Origin: Nonomuraea rubra
Lineage (GTDB): Bacteria > Actinomycetota > Actinomycetes > Streptosporangiales > Streptosporangiaceae
Reading direction: 5' to 3'
Assembly (NCBI RefSeq): GCF_014207985.1
Contig: NZ_JACHMI010000001.1
Span: 12,445,001 to 12,509,000 of the forward strand
Length of the DNA stretch: 64,000 nucleotides
Part shown: positions 15,360 to 27,634 of the stretch, one piece after another
Layout of the letters: each line of letters starts with the position of its first letter
Position numbering within the stretch: position 1 is the first letter of the stretch
Position numbers and translations under genes: made by a program
The notes under the pieces: generated by a model
Database searches by the model: none
The model's input: the letters and a program-made list of their open reading frames with translations, nothing else
Told to the model about the DNA's origin: nothing

Positions 15360-16174
15360 CGCCCTGCTTGCTTCCATGCCGGGATCGTACGCAGGAACGC
15401 CTCGATCGCCTCGTTGACGGCCCGCGGGTCGTCCTGGTTGGCGATATGACCGGCGCCGGGGATGACGACCTCCTCGACGCCTTCGGCCGCGGCCCACCGG
15501 GGCATGGCGGAGGCGATGTTGCCGGTGCCGTCCCGTTCGCCGCGGATCAGGCACAGCGGCACCGGCGTGCGGTAGGCGGGATCGGGGGAGAGGAAGCCGG
15601 CGGTGGCCCGCCACACCTGGACGAACTCCCTCTTCGGCACCTGGCCGAAGGCCCGCCGGGCGTCCGCCCGCGCCTCCGGGGTGACCGCGGAGGCTTCGGC
15701 CATCAGCCGCGGAAGATCCTTGGCCGGCATCACCGACAACATCGGCGCCGCGGCCTTCACCAGCAGCCGTTCCCTCCAGGACAGCGCTGCCGTGTTCGGC
15801 GTCGCCCCGATGACGATCAGGGCCCGGGCGAGGCCGGGCTGCCGCCGGACGACGGCCTGGCCGAGATTGCCGCCGAGCGACTGCCCCACCAGCACCGGCC
15901 GGTCCAGCCCCAGGTGGCCGATCAGCGCGTACAGGTCCGCCATCGCCTGCTCGGCGGTGAACGGGACCCCGGCCGGACGCGACAGGCCGTGGCCGCGCAG
16001 GTCCCAGGCGACGACGCGACACCCCAGGCCCCGCAGGTGCTCCCATTGGGCCTCGAACATCACGTGGTCGGCCCCGGCTCCGTGGGAGAACACCACCGGT
16101 ACGCCGTCGCCCCCGCTGTCGGCGTACCGCAGGTCGCACCCACGGACAGAGAGCTTGCCGGACAAATTCACCAT
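15356..16174 (-). CDS. Alpha/beta hydrolase
   Basis: A 272-residue protein of the alpha/beta-hydrolase fold. The oxyanion turn HGAGAD, nucleophile elbow GQSLGG (Ser about 97), acid region IRGERDGTG and catalytic His in GAGHIANQDDP are present. A general esterase, lactonase or C-C hydrolase activity is expected; the substrate is unknown. The ATG sits inside an AT-rich dyad. It is first in an operon with a MarR-type regulator, and a SnoaL-like gene with the same orientation lies upstream. Confidence 0.9.
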   Translation of the reverse strand: MVNLSGKLSVRGCDLRYADSGGDGVPVVFSHGAGADHVMFEAQWEHLRGLGCRVVAWDLRGHGLSRPAGVPFTAEQAMADLYALIGHLGLDRPVLVGQSLGGNLGQAVVRRQPGLARALIVIGATPNTAALSWRERLLVKAAAPMLSVMPAKDLPRLMAEASAVTPEARADARRAFGQVPKREFVQVWRATAGFLSPDPAYRTPVPLCLIRGERDGTGNIASAMPRWAAAEGVEEVVIPGAGHIANQDDPRAVNEAIEAFLRTIPAWKQAGR

Positions 16175-16185
16175 ATTCTAAATAT
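16173..16185. promoter_or_regulatory. Small AT-rich dyad at the hydrolase start
   Basis: ATATT and AATAT flank CTA, a perfect 5-bp dyad that overlaps the hydrolase start codon in otherwise GC-rich DNA. It could be the -10 region of a leaderless promoter or a regulator site; the two cannot be told apart here. Confidence 0.35.
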
Positions 16186-16193
16186 AGTAAAAT

Positions 16194-16550
16194 CTAGGTG
16201 GCCTTGCGGAGTTCGTACGTGTCGAACACGAGCCGATCAGAGATGATCCTGCCGTCTCGGACCGCGAGGTGATCGGCGGCCCGCAACGTCCCGAACGGCC
16301 CGGTCACCATGTCGTACATGATCATCGCTTCCTCGCCGTTCCCCAGCACAGAGAGGATCTTCACCGCGGCGACCACCTCGGCGAACTGCCCGATCGCCTC
16401 GACGACGGCGGAAGCTCCTTCGATGGTGCCTCGCGGGCTCTCGAAGACGATGTCCTCGGCGAGGTGGAGCGACACGGCGGTCAGATCGCGGCGGCCGAAG
16501 GCCTCGATGAACGCGACGGCGATCTCGGCAGGAGTCTTGGATGTGTTCAT
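16194..16550 (-). CDS. SnoaL-like/NTF2-fold protein
   Basis: A 118-residue protein from ATG 16550, chosen over an upstream in-frame ATG at 16577. It shows the NTF2-like pattern: TPAEIAVAFIEAFGRRDLTA, then LAEDIVFESPRGTIEG, a central VVEAIGQFAEVV, and a final strand DHLAVRDGRIISDRLVFDTYEL. Family members act as isomerases, cyclases or binding proteins for small hydrophobic compounds, and many have no known reaction. It lies 19 bp upstream of the hydrolase with the same orientation. Confidence 0.82.
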   Translation of the reverse strand: MNTSKTPAEIAVAFIEAFGRRDLTAVSLHLAEDIVFESPRGTIEGASAVVEAIGQFAEVVAAVKILSVLGNGEEAMIMYDMVTGPFGTLRAADHLAVRDGRIISDRLVFDTYELRKAT

Positions 16551-16596
16551 GACCTCTTGGACCGGACGAGCAGCCAAAACTCATCGGAGACCGGTG

Positions 16597-17496
16597 CTAG
16601 GGGGACAGCCCGATCCGGTAGAGCGCCAGGGCGGCGAAGCCGAGCAACGATCGATCCCAGGGCACCGGGAACGCGGCCGCGTCGATCTCATCGGCGTGGT
16701 CGCGAGCCTCGGCGAGGATCCCGAGCCCGGCCTCGGGAATCCGATCGCCGAGCCGGAGCGCGAGAGCGACGGCCGCGGTGAGCCGGACACCGAAGGCCCC
16801 GGCGTCGAGCAACGCCGCCAACCGGCCATCGACGGCAGGCTCGTCCGGGACGAGATAACCGAGGCTGAGATTCGCGCTCGCACGCGCCACCTCGCGCCCC
16901 TCGGCCGCGGACATCTCCACCAGGCACGAGACCACGGGCGGCGTGGCCGGGAACCAGGCCAGCAGCTCGGCCGCTCCCGCGGCGACCACCGGGTCACCAT
17001 CCCCGGTCCAGGCGGCGAACCGACCGCTGATCGCGGCCGCCGCGAGATAGGCGTCGCGGTCCCAGGACACCGCGACCGCATCGCAGCTCTCGGGCTCGTC
17101 GCCGTCACCATCGCCATGAAGCCAGTCCACGACCGCCGCCACGTCGGCGCGGGTCACGTTCTCGGCCCGGGCGAACTCCCGGCCGGGCCTGAAGGGCAGA
17201 TGGGTGTCGTCCCGATCTCCGAGCGCGACGATGCGGAGCAGGTCCAGCACGGCCGCCCGATCAGGGGTTGCCGGATCGTCCACCAGCTCGGCCAGGAACG
17301 GGATGACATGACAGCTGGCCTGCCACCGGGTTCCCTGGTGGTAGACGTTCCCGCGCAGCTGGTAATGAGCCTGGTGCCGTTCCCCGGTGTCCGCCGACGA
17401 AAGTGCTCTGAGCTGGCCGGGCACGTCGGCGGCCGGGCCGTACGCGTGGTGGAGGCCACCCCAGCCGACCGTCTCCAGAGCTTCCAGCACCACCAC
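16597..17496 (-). CDS. HEAT-repeat-like protein of unknown function
   Basis: A 299-residue protein starting at GTG 17496, four bases after the MerR stop, so it is probably translated from the same message. It is mostly helical with Ala/Leu/Asp-rich repeats (CHVIPFLAELVDD, AAVLDLLRIVALG, VVAAGAAELLAWFP, VRLTAAVALALRLGD) that resemble HEAT-like scaffolds. No enzyme motif is visible. Similar proteins are scattered in actinomycetes without assigned function. Its presence behind a MerR regulator may be incidental. Confidence 0.7.
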   Translation of the reverse strand: MVVLEALETVGWGGLHHAYGPAADVPGQLRALSSADTGERHQAHYQLRGNVYHQGTRWQASCHVIPFLAELVDDPATPDRAAVLDLLRIVALGDRDDTHLPFRPGREFARAENVTRADVAAVVDWLHGDGDGDEPESCDAVAVSWDRDAYLAAAAISGRFAAWTGDGDPVVAAGAAELLAWFPATPPVVSCLVEMSAAEGREVARASANLSLGYLVPDEPAVDGRLAALLDAGAFGVRLTAAVALALRLGDRIPEAGLGILAEARDHADEIDAAAFPVPWDRSLLGFAALALYRIGLSP

Positions 17497-17500
17497 AGTC

Positions 17501-17896
17501 TCAGGGCGCGCAGTCCGGGACGTGGTCCCGCAGACCCAGCCTGCCCTCGTAAATGGCCACCTTGTGGGTGATCAGCTTGAGGCACTCGCCGAGCTCGTGC
17601 ATCTGCGCGAGCACCCGTTCCCGATGCTCGCGCAGCACCTCCAGCCGCTCCACCTCGTTGCCCTGCCCCGCCCTGACGAGCTCGGTGTAGCGCCGGATGT
17701 CGGTCAGGGGCATGCCGGAGGCTCGCAGGCGGATGCACACGCCCAGCCAGTCGACATCGCCCTCGTCGTAGATCCGGTGGCCCGCGGTGCCCCGCCGTAC
17801 CGGCTGGGCCAGCAGCCCCTCCCGCTCGTAGAACCGGAGGGTGTGCACGCTGAGCCCGGTGCGCTCGGCGACCTGGCCGATACTCAGACCCGACAT
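17501..17896 (-). CDS. MerR-family transcriptional regulator
   Basis: A 131-residue protein. The MerR winged helix is complete: LSIGQVAERTGLSVHTLRFY, then EREGLLAQPVRRGTAGHRIY and DEGDVDWLGVCIRLRASGMP, followed by a long dimerisation helix (EVERLEVLREHRERVLAQMH). The C-terminus is short and lacks the Cys cluster of metal or redox sensors, so an organic effector is more likely. It is divergent from an aldo/keto reductase whose promoter has the long spacer typical of MerR activation. Confidence 0.92.
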   Translation of the reverse strand: MSGLSIGQVAERTGLSVHTLRFYEREGLLAQPVRRGTAGHRIYDEGDVDWLGVCIRLRASGMPLTDIRRYTELVRAGQGNEVERLEVLREHRERVLAQMHELGECLKLITHKVAIYEGRLGLRDHVPDCAP

Positions 17897-17906
17897 GTCG
17901 CCCAGT

Positions 17907-17937
17907 TTGACTTAGAGTCCGCTCTAGATTCTAGGTT
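17907..17937 (+). promoter_or_regulatory. MerR-type promoter of the aldo/keto reductase
   Basis: TTGACT (-35, 17907-17912) and TAGGTT (-10, 17932-17937) are 19 bp apart, longer than the usual 17 bp. The dyad TAGAG-TCCG-CTCTA (17913-17926) lies between them. This is the classic layout in which MerR untwists the spacer to activate. The ATG follows at 17946, so the leader is very short. Confidence 0.75.
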
Positions 17938-17945
17938 CCTGAAGT

Positions 17946-18995
17946 ATGAGATATCGCATCCTCGGCGGCACCGGCATCGAGGTCAGCACCCACTGCCTCG
18001 GCACCATGATGTTCGGCTCGGCGGGCAACCCCGACCACGACGACAGCATCCGCATCATCCACGCCGCTCTCGACCACGGCATCAACTTCGTCGACACCGC
18101 CGACATGTACTCGGCGGGCGAGTCCGAGGAGATCGTGGGCAAGGCGCTGCAGGGCCGGCGCGACGAGGTGGTGCTCTCGACCAAGGTGCACTTCCAGATG
18201 GGGGAGGGCCCCAACCGCGGCGGCAACTCGCGGCGCTGGATCATGCGCGAGGTCGAGGCGAGTCTCAAGCGGCTGCGCACCGACTGGATCGACCTCTACC
18301 AGATCCACCGCCCCGACTACCGGACCGACATCGAGGAGACCCTCTCCGCCCTGACCGACCTGGTACGGCAGGGCAAGATCCGCGCCTTCGGCAGCTCTGC
18401 CTTCCCCGCGCACGAGACCGTCGAGGCCTACCACGTGGCCCGGCAGCGCGGCCTGTACCGGTTCCGCACCGAGCAGCCGCCGTACAACATCCTGGCCCGC
18501 GGCATCGAGGGCGACGTCCTGCCCACCGCGCAGCGCCTCGGCATGGGCGTGCTCACCTACAGCCCGCTGGGCTGGGGATTCCTGACCGGCCGCTACCGCA
18601 AGGGGCAGCAGGTCGACCTGTCACAGGGCCGCGCCGCCCGCGCCCCTGAACGGTTCGACCCCGCCATCCCGGTGAACGCGGCCAAGCTGGAGATCGTCGA
18701 GGAGCTGGTGAAACTGGCGGACGAGCTCGGCTGCACCCTCCCGGCGCTCGCCGTCGCCTTCGCCGCCGCACACCCGGCGGTCACCTCGGTCATCCTCGGC
18801 CCGCGCACGATGGAGCAGCTGGACGGCCTGCTGAAGGGCTCCTCCCTGGTGCTGGACGACGCCGTGCTCGACCGGATCGACGAGCTCGTGCCGCCAGGCA
18901 CCAACGTCTACCACCCCGTCGGCCTCTGGAGCCCCGCCCCGCTGACCGACCCTGCCCTGCGCCGCCGCCCGCTCGGCGACCGCGCCGCGAGCTGA
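17946..18995 (+). CDS. Aldo/keto reductase
   Basis: A 349-residue TIM-barrel oxidoreductase. The catalytic tetrad is visible: Asp and Tyr in VDTADMYSAGESEEIVG, Lys in VLSTKVHF and His in LYQIHRPDY. The NADPH-binding end is represented by VTSVILGPRTMEQLDGLL. Such enzymes reduce aldehydes and ketones using NADPH. It is transcribed from a MerR-type promoter opposite the merR gene, so induction by a small organic compound is likely. A strong hairpin follows the stop. Confidence 0.93.
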   Translation: MRYRILGGTGIEVSTHCLGTMMFGSAGNPDHDDSIRIIHAALDHGINFVDTADMYSAGESEEIVGKALQGRRDEVVLSTKVHFQMGEGPNRGGNSRRWIMREVEASLKRLRTDWIDLYQIHRPDYRTDIEETLSALTDLVRQGKIRAFGSSAFPAHETVEAYHVARQRGLYRFRTEQPPYNILARGIEGDVLPTAQRLGMGVLTYSPLGWGFLTGRYRKGQQVDLSQGRAARAPERFDPAIPVNAAKLEIVEELVKLADELGCTLPALAVAFAAAHPAVTSVILGPRTMEQLDGLLKGSSLVLDDAVLDRIDELVPPGTNVYHPVGLWSPAPLTDPALRRRPLGDRAAS

Positions 18996-19009
18996 CGCAG
19001 GCGCGCGCC

Positions 19010-19036
19010 TGCTCACCGGCACAGGGCCGGTGAGCA
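19010..19036 (+). terminator. Hairpin terminator after the aldo/keto reductase
   Basis: TGCTCACCGGC pairs perfectly with GCCGGTGAGCA around a 5-nt loop (ACAGG), 15 bp after the stop codon. There is no T-tract, as is common in high-GC actinomycetes. Confidence 0.7.
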
Positions 19037-19149
19037 AGGACCGAGCAGGAAACGGTCATGATTGTGGCCAACCTGCTGTGTGACGCTCTCCCGGGGCCCG
19101 AAACGCTGGGCGTGCCTCCCGTGCGAAGCGACACCAAGGGGTAGAGAGC

Positions 19150-20202
19150 GTGTGCGGCGATGTCAGTGCTGCGAAGCGACCGGAGTCGGCGGCCTGCCGG
19201 CCGCCGCGGAGCTCCGCGCAGGCCCTGTTCGACGCGATGCTCGACGGATGGTCGCGGCACCAGCGCACCACCCAGCGCTGCAAGTCGGCCACGATCGGCC
19301 TGCGAGAGGACGTCGTGCGCAGGTTCGCCCGCTTCACCGGCGCGTATCCCTGGCAGTGGTCGCCCGAGCACCTCGACCTGTGGCTCTCCCATCTGACCGT
19401 CGAGCTGCGCCGGGCGCCTTCGACCGTCCGCGGGTACCAGTCGGCGCTGCGGTTCTTCTGCGAGTACGTGACCGCGCCCTACCAGGATTGGACGCGGGAG
19501 TGCGAGACCCGCTTCGGCAGCGTCCCCGTGCAGATCTGCCAGGACGACAGGGCGGCCGACTCCTTCGCCGGCCCCTTCGCCGGCCCCGGACGGCGGCCCA
19601 TGACGCGCGAGGAGGTCCAGCGCTTCTTCGACCACGCCGACGACCAGGTGGAGGAGGCCATGCGGCGAGGGCACAAGGGGGCGCTGGCCCGCTACCGGGA
19701 CGCCACCGTGTTCAAGGTTGTCTACGCCTGGGGACTGAGCGGCTCCGAGGCGTCCGCGCTGGACATCGGCGACTTCCAGCCGCATGCCGACGTGCCGGAG
19801 CTCGGCCGCTTCGGAGCCTTGAGCGTGCGGGCGAGCCGGCGAACGCAGGGGCTGCCGCAGCGACGGCGGACGGTCGTCAGCACGATGCCGTGGGCGGTGG
19901 ACGCGGTGCGGGAGTACGTGGCCGAGGTCCGGCCGCGCTACCGCACCAGCCTGTCGCAGGCGCTGTGGCCGACCGAGCGGGGCGGGCGGCTGCGGACCAG
20001 GGAGATCGAGGATCGGTTCGCGGCGTACCGAGACGCGCTCGGGCTGGACCGGGCGCTGACGCCGTACTGCCTGCGCAGCGCGTACATGGCCCATCTGCTG
20101 ATGGACGGCGCGGCTCTGACGTTCGTGCAGGAGCAGGTCGGGCACCGGCTTCCGGCCACGACCGCGAGCTGCGCCCGCCTGACGGACGGGGGATCGGGGT
20201 GA
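19150..20202 (+). CDS. Degenerate tyrosine recombinase (integrase-like)
   Basis: A 350-residue protein starting at GTG. The N-terminal SAM-like core-binding domain (ATIGLREDVVRRFARFTGAY ... STVRGYQSALRFFCEYV) and the catalytic fold are recognisable, but key residues are gone. The first Arg is Ser in YAWGLSGSEASAL (normally GLRxxE). The HxLRH box reads YCLRSAY, keeping only the Arg. The last box reads VGHRLPATTASCARL, with Cys where the nucleophilic Tyr should be. The protein also stops early compared with related integrases. It is probably inactive as a recombinase. It overlaps the next HTH gene by GTGA, as in integrase-HTH cassettes I recall from actinomycetes. Confidence 0.8.
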   Translation: MCGDVSAAKRPESAACRPPRSSAQALFDAMLDGWSRHQRTTQRCKSATIGLREDVVRRFARFTGAYPWQWSPEHLDLWLSHLTVELRRAPSTVRGYQSALRFFCEYVTAPYQDWTRECETRFGSVPVQICQDDRAADSFAGPFAGPGRRPMTREEVQRFFDHADDQVEEAMRRGHKGALARYRDATVFKVVYAWGLSGSEASALDIGDFQPHADVPELGRFGALSVRASRRTQGLPQRRRTVVSTMPWAVDAVREYVAEVRPRYRTSLSQALWPTERGGRLRTREIEDRFAAYRDALGLDRALTPYCLRSAYMAHLLMDGAALTFVQEQVGHRLPATTASCARLTDGGSG

Positions 20203-20513
20203 GCGTGAAGTACGAGTACCGGTGGCATCTGCGGAAGGTCATGGCCGACCGCGGCCTGTACGCCACCACGGACCTGCGGCCGTTGCTGGCACAGCGGGGG
20301 TTCTGGCTGTCGCAGAGCCAGGTCTACCGGCTGGTGGCCGAGCGGCCCGTACGGCTGAACCTGCGGCTGCTGATGGCCCTGCTGGACATCCTGGGGTGCA
20401 CGATGGCGGACCTGATCGAGCCGATCCCCGCCTCCGGGGATCGAGCGGCGGCCACCGCCGCGAGCAGGTTCGCCCCGCCCCGGCCGAAGCGGGCGAACGT
20501 ACTGCCGGACTGA
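20199..20513 (+). CDS. Cro/C1-type HTH protein of an integrase cassette
   Basis: A 104-residue protein starting at GTG inside the integrase stop. It resembles the small XRE-like partner of actinobacterial integrase cassettes: YRWHLRKVMADRGLYATTDL, then LLAQRGFWLSQSQVYRLV, the recognition and packing helix LRLLMALLDILGCTMADLIE, and a basic Pro-rich tail. It presumably controls the cassette. Its last codons and stop are the first unit of a three-copy 18-bp repeat. The integrase next to it is degenerate, so the regulator may be a leftover or may have been recruited. Confidence 0.8.
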   Translation: MSVKYEYRWHLRKVMADRGLYATTDLRPLLAQRGFWLSQSQVYRLVAERPVRLNLRLLMALLDILGCTMADLIEPIPASGDRAAATAASRFAPPRPKRANVLPD

Positions 20514-20555
20514 CCCGCGCTGCCGGACTGACCCGCGCTGCCGGACTGACCCGCG
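20502..20555. repeat. Three perfect tandem 18-bp repeats spanning a stop codon
   Basis: CTGCCGGACTGACCCGCG occurs three times head to tail. The first copy contains the end and stop of the HTH gene. Because 18 is a multiple of three, each copy repeats the in-frame Leu-Pro-Asp-stop. The following 145 bp up to the acyltransferase start hold no clear feature. Confidence 0.9.
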
Positions 20556-20701
20556 GGGACCTCGGCGAGACAGCGCCGCGAGCAGGCTCATCGCCGCCGC
20601 CCGGGGCCCGATCGCGGCGACCGCCTCGGACGGCCGCCGTACCGGGTGGGCAGCGAATGGACAGGCTTCGGCCTGGAAACTGGGCAGGACGCCGGTGAAC
20701 G

Positions 20702-21796
20702 GTGTTCGCCATGCATCTGCCCGCCATGAGACGCCGCGCGCCGCGGCACGCCAGGCACGCGCCCTCACCGGGCATACCGGCCCGCATCCCCGAGCTCGAC
20801 GCCCTGCGGCTGGTGGCGGCCCTGTCCGTGGCCCTGTTCCACTACACCTTCTCCGGCTGGGCGGGCGGCACCACCACGGTGCCGTACGAGGAGCTGGGCG
20901 CCTGGACCCGCTACGGGTATCTGGGCGTCGACCTGTTCTTCATGATCAGCGGCTTCGTGGTGCTGATGAGCGCCTGGACCGCGACGCCACGGCGGTTCGT
21001 GACCTCGCGGGTGGCCAGGCTGTATCCGGCGTACTGGTTCGCCGTCCTGGCCACCGCGCTCGTCACCCTGGTGCTGGGCGGGGAACTCTTCACCGTCTCC
21101 GTGGAGCAGGTCCTGGTGAACCTGACGATGTTCCAGGCCGTCGTGGACGTGCCCGACGTCGACGTCGTCTACTGGACACTCTGGGCCGAGATGCGGTTCT
21201 ACCTCCTCATCCTGGCCCTGACCTGGATCGGCGTCGCCCGATCGCGGGTCATGGGCGTGCTGTGGGGATGGCTGGCCCTGACCGCGCTGGTCGAGGCCGG
21301 GCTGCTGCCCCGCGCGGCCGACCTGGTCGTGCAGTCGGAGTTCTCGCACTACTTCATCGCCGGCATGGCCCTGTTCCTGGCTCGACAGGGCCGGATGACC
21401 TGGCCCCTCGGCCTGCTCCTCGTACTGTGCCTGGGGAACGCCGTCCACCGCGCGCTCGGCTACGCCGCCGCGGTCGGGCGGCGTTACTCCGTGACCTACG
21501 ACGAAATCACGGTGGCCGCGGCGGTAATCGTGATCTTCGCCGTCGTGGCGATGGTCGCGCTCGGCGCCACCCGGCGGCTGGGACGGCCGTGGATGGTGTC
21601 CGCCGGAGCGCTCACGTACCCGCTCTACCTGCTGCACGCCCACCTGGGCTTCATCCTGATCGAGCACGTCGGTGCCACCGTGAACAGGTACGCGCTGCTT
21701 CTGGCACTGGTTGCGGCCATGAGTGCCATGGCCTGGCTCGTCCACCGCTTCGTCGAGCGTCCCGTGGCCCCGCTGATCAGGCGTACCCTCGCTTGA
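20702..21796 (+). CDS. Acyltransferase 3 family membrane protein
   Basis: A 364-residue protein starting at GTG 20702 (ATG 20711 or 20726 are possible). It has about ten membrane helices and the acyltransferase-3 signatures: IPELDALRLVAALSVALFHY with the catalytic His, GYLGVDLFFMISGFVV, and RVARLYPAYWFAV. The family transfers acetyl or other acyl groups to sugars, antibiotics or envelope glycans across the membrane. The acceptor is unknown. It ends about 50 bp before a strong hairpin shared with the opposing tRNA gene. Confidence 0.9.
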   Translation: MFAMHLPAMRRRAPRHARHAPSPGIPARIPELDALRLVAALSVALFHYTFSGWAGGTTTVPYEELGAWTRYGYLGVDLFFMISGFVVLMSAWTATPRRFVTSRVARLYPAYWFAVLATALVTLVLGGELFTVSVEQVLVNLTMFQAVVDVPDVDVVYWTLWAEMRFYLLILALTWIGVARSRVMGVLWGWLALTALVEAGLLPRAADLVVQSEFSHYFIAGMALFLARQGRMTWPLGLLLVLCLGNAVHRALGYAAAVGRRYSVTYDEITVAAAVIVIFAVVAMVALGATRRLGRPWMVSAGALTYPLYLLHAHLGFILIEHVGATVNRYALLLALVAAMSAMAWLVHRFVERPVAPLIRRTLA

Positions 21797-21842
21797 GGGC
21801 ACGCCCGTGCCCATCCTCCAGCAGACCTACGCAAGCAACAAG

Positions 21843-21877
21843 AAAGGCCACTCTCCGAAAATCGGATAGTGGCCTTT
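21843..21877. terminator. Bidirectional terminator between acyltransferase and tRNA-Ile
   Basis: AAAGGCCACT pairs perfectly with AGTGGCCTTT, and an inner TCCGA/TCGGA helix closes a small AAA loop. On the minus strand it ends in TTTCTTGTT, so it serves mainly as the tRNA terminator. Confidence 0.8.
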
Positions 21878-21893
21878 AACCGGTCGGACTATG

Positions 21894-21967
21894 TGGGGCT
21901 ACCAGGACTTGAACCTGGGACCTCTTCCTTATCAGGGAAGCGCTCTAACCGACTGAGCTATAGCCCC
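21894..21967 (-). tRNA. tRNA-Ile (anticodon GAT)
   Basis: A full 74-nt cloverleaf: acceptor GGGGCTA/TAGCCCC plus discriminator A, D-stem GCTC/GAGC, anticodon arm CTTCC-CTGATAA-GGAAG with anticodon GAT, variable loop, and T-arm CCAGG-TTCAAGT-CCTGG. The 3' CCA is not encoded and would need the tRNA nucleotidyltransferase. A tRNA-Ile near gyrA is a common actinobacterial arrangement; the frequently accompanying tRNA-Ala is not seen in this window. Confidence 0.97.
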
Positions 21968-22096
21968 GCTCGCACCCCGAACGTTATCGCATCCGCCTCA
22001 CCGAGGCGAACCGGTTGTTCGGGACGAGGAAAAGCTTACAACCTCCGGCAGGCTGCTCGCGCCGTCCGCATGCCCCGTACGGCGCGAGCTCCGCCC

Positions 22097-22831
22097 TTAC
22101 TCGGCCTCGCTGAAGGTCACCTCGACGCCCCCCACCAGGTCGGAGGCGATGTTGTAGATGACCGCCCCCAGCGTGGAAAGAGCCGTGATCAGTACGACGT
22201 TCACCGCCCCGATCAGGGCCGTGTAGCCGAGGATCCGTACGGGCTCGAACCAGGAGGCGATGTCGATCGGGATCGAGCTCTGCCCCTGCTCGCCCTGGCC
22301 GAGCTGGTTGACCAGGTCGACGATCGAGTCGAAGACGCCCAGGGCCGACAGCACGCCGTACAGGACGGCCACCGCCACGAACAGCACCACGAAGCAGACC
22401 AGGGAGACCACGAAGCTGAACTTCATGGCCGACCACGGCTCGACGCGGCGCAGGACCAAGTGGGCCTTGCGGGGCAGGCGGCCCCCGCCGGAGCTGGAGC
22501 CCTTCTTCTTGTTGCCGGTCAGCTCGATGGCCGGCGGAGCCTCGGTGGCCAGCGACGGGCGCAGGCGTACGGTCTCGTTGCCCTCCGGCTGCTGCTGCAA
22601 CCCCTGCGGCGGGACAGGCGGGCCCTGAGGCCCGGAGGGCCCCGGCGGGCCGGGCGGGCCCGGCTGCGGCGAAGGCTTGTTGTCCTCCTTGGCCGGCATG
22701 GGCCTGCCCTGTGCGGGCGAGGTGTCCTGGCCTTCTTCGACCGCGTCGAACATCTCGGTCTCTGCGGGCTTCTTGGGCTGTCCGTTGCCCGAAGCCGCCT
22801 TGGTCCTGGCGGGACCACCCTGGGCGCTCAT
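22097..22831 (-). CDS. DUF3566 membrane protein downstream of gyrA
   Basis: A 244-residue protein. The first 120 residues are disordered and rich in Pro, Gly and Gln, with a collagen-like GPPGPPGPSGPQGPP stretch. The C-terminal half is the DUF3566 domain with two membrane helices (FSFVVSLVCFVVLFVAVAVL and ALIGAVNVVLITALSTLGAV) and an amphipathic stretch between them. The domain is found next to gyrA throughout actinobacteria (for example Rv0007 of M. tuberculosis), and its function is unclear. It starts 3 bp after the gyrA stop, so it is surely in the gyrBA operon. Confidence 0.9.
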   Translation of the reverse strand: MSAQGGPARTKAASGNGQPKKPAETEMFDAVEEGQDTSPAQGRPMPAKEDNKPSPQPGPPGPPGPSGPQGPPVPPQGLQQQPEGNETVRLRPSLATEAPPAIELTGNKKKGSSSGGGRLPRKAHLVLRRVEPWSAMKFSFVVSLVCFVVLFVAVAVLYGVLSALGVFDSIVDLVNQLGQGEQGQSSIPIDIASWFEPVRILGYTALIGAVNVVLITALSTLGAVIYNIASDLVGGVEVTFSEAE

Positions 22832-22834
22832 GAA

Positions 22835-25333
<2,499 letters not shown>

Positions 25334-25348
25334 AGGTGTTGGTCCTTC

Positions 25349-27634
<2,286 letters not shown>

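Noticed and set aside
19150..21967. An integrated element using tRNA-Ile as attachment site
   Set aside because: The integrase-like gene is 1.7 kb away, faces the tRNA but is separated by an acyltransferase, lacks its catalytic Tyr, and no duplicate of the tRNA 3' end was found nearby.
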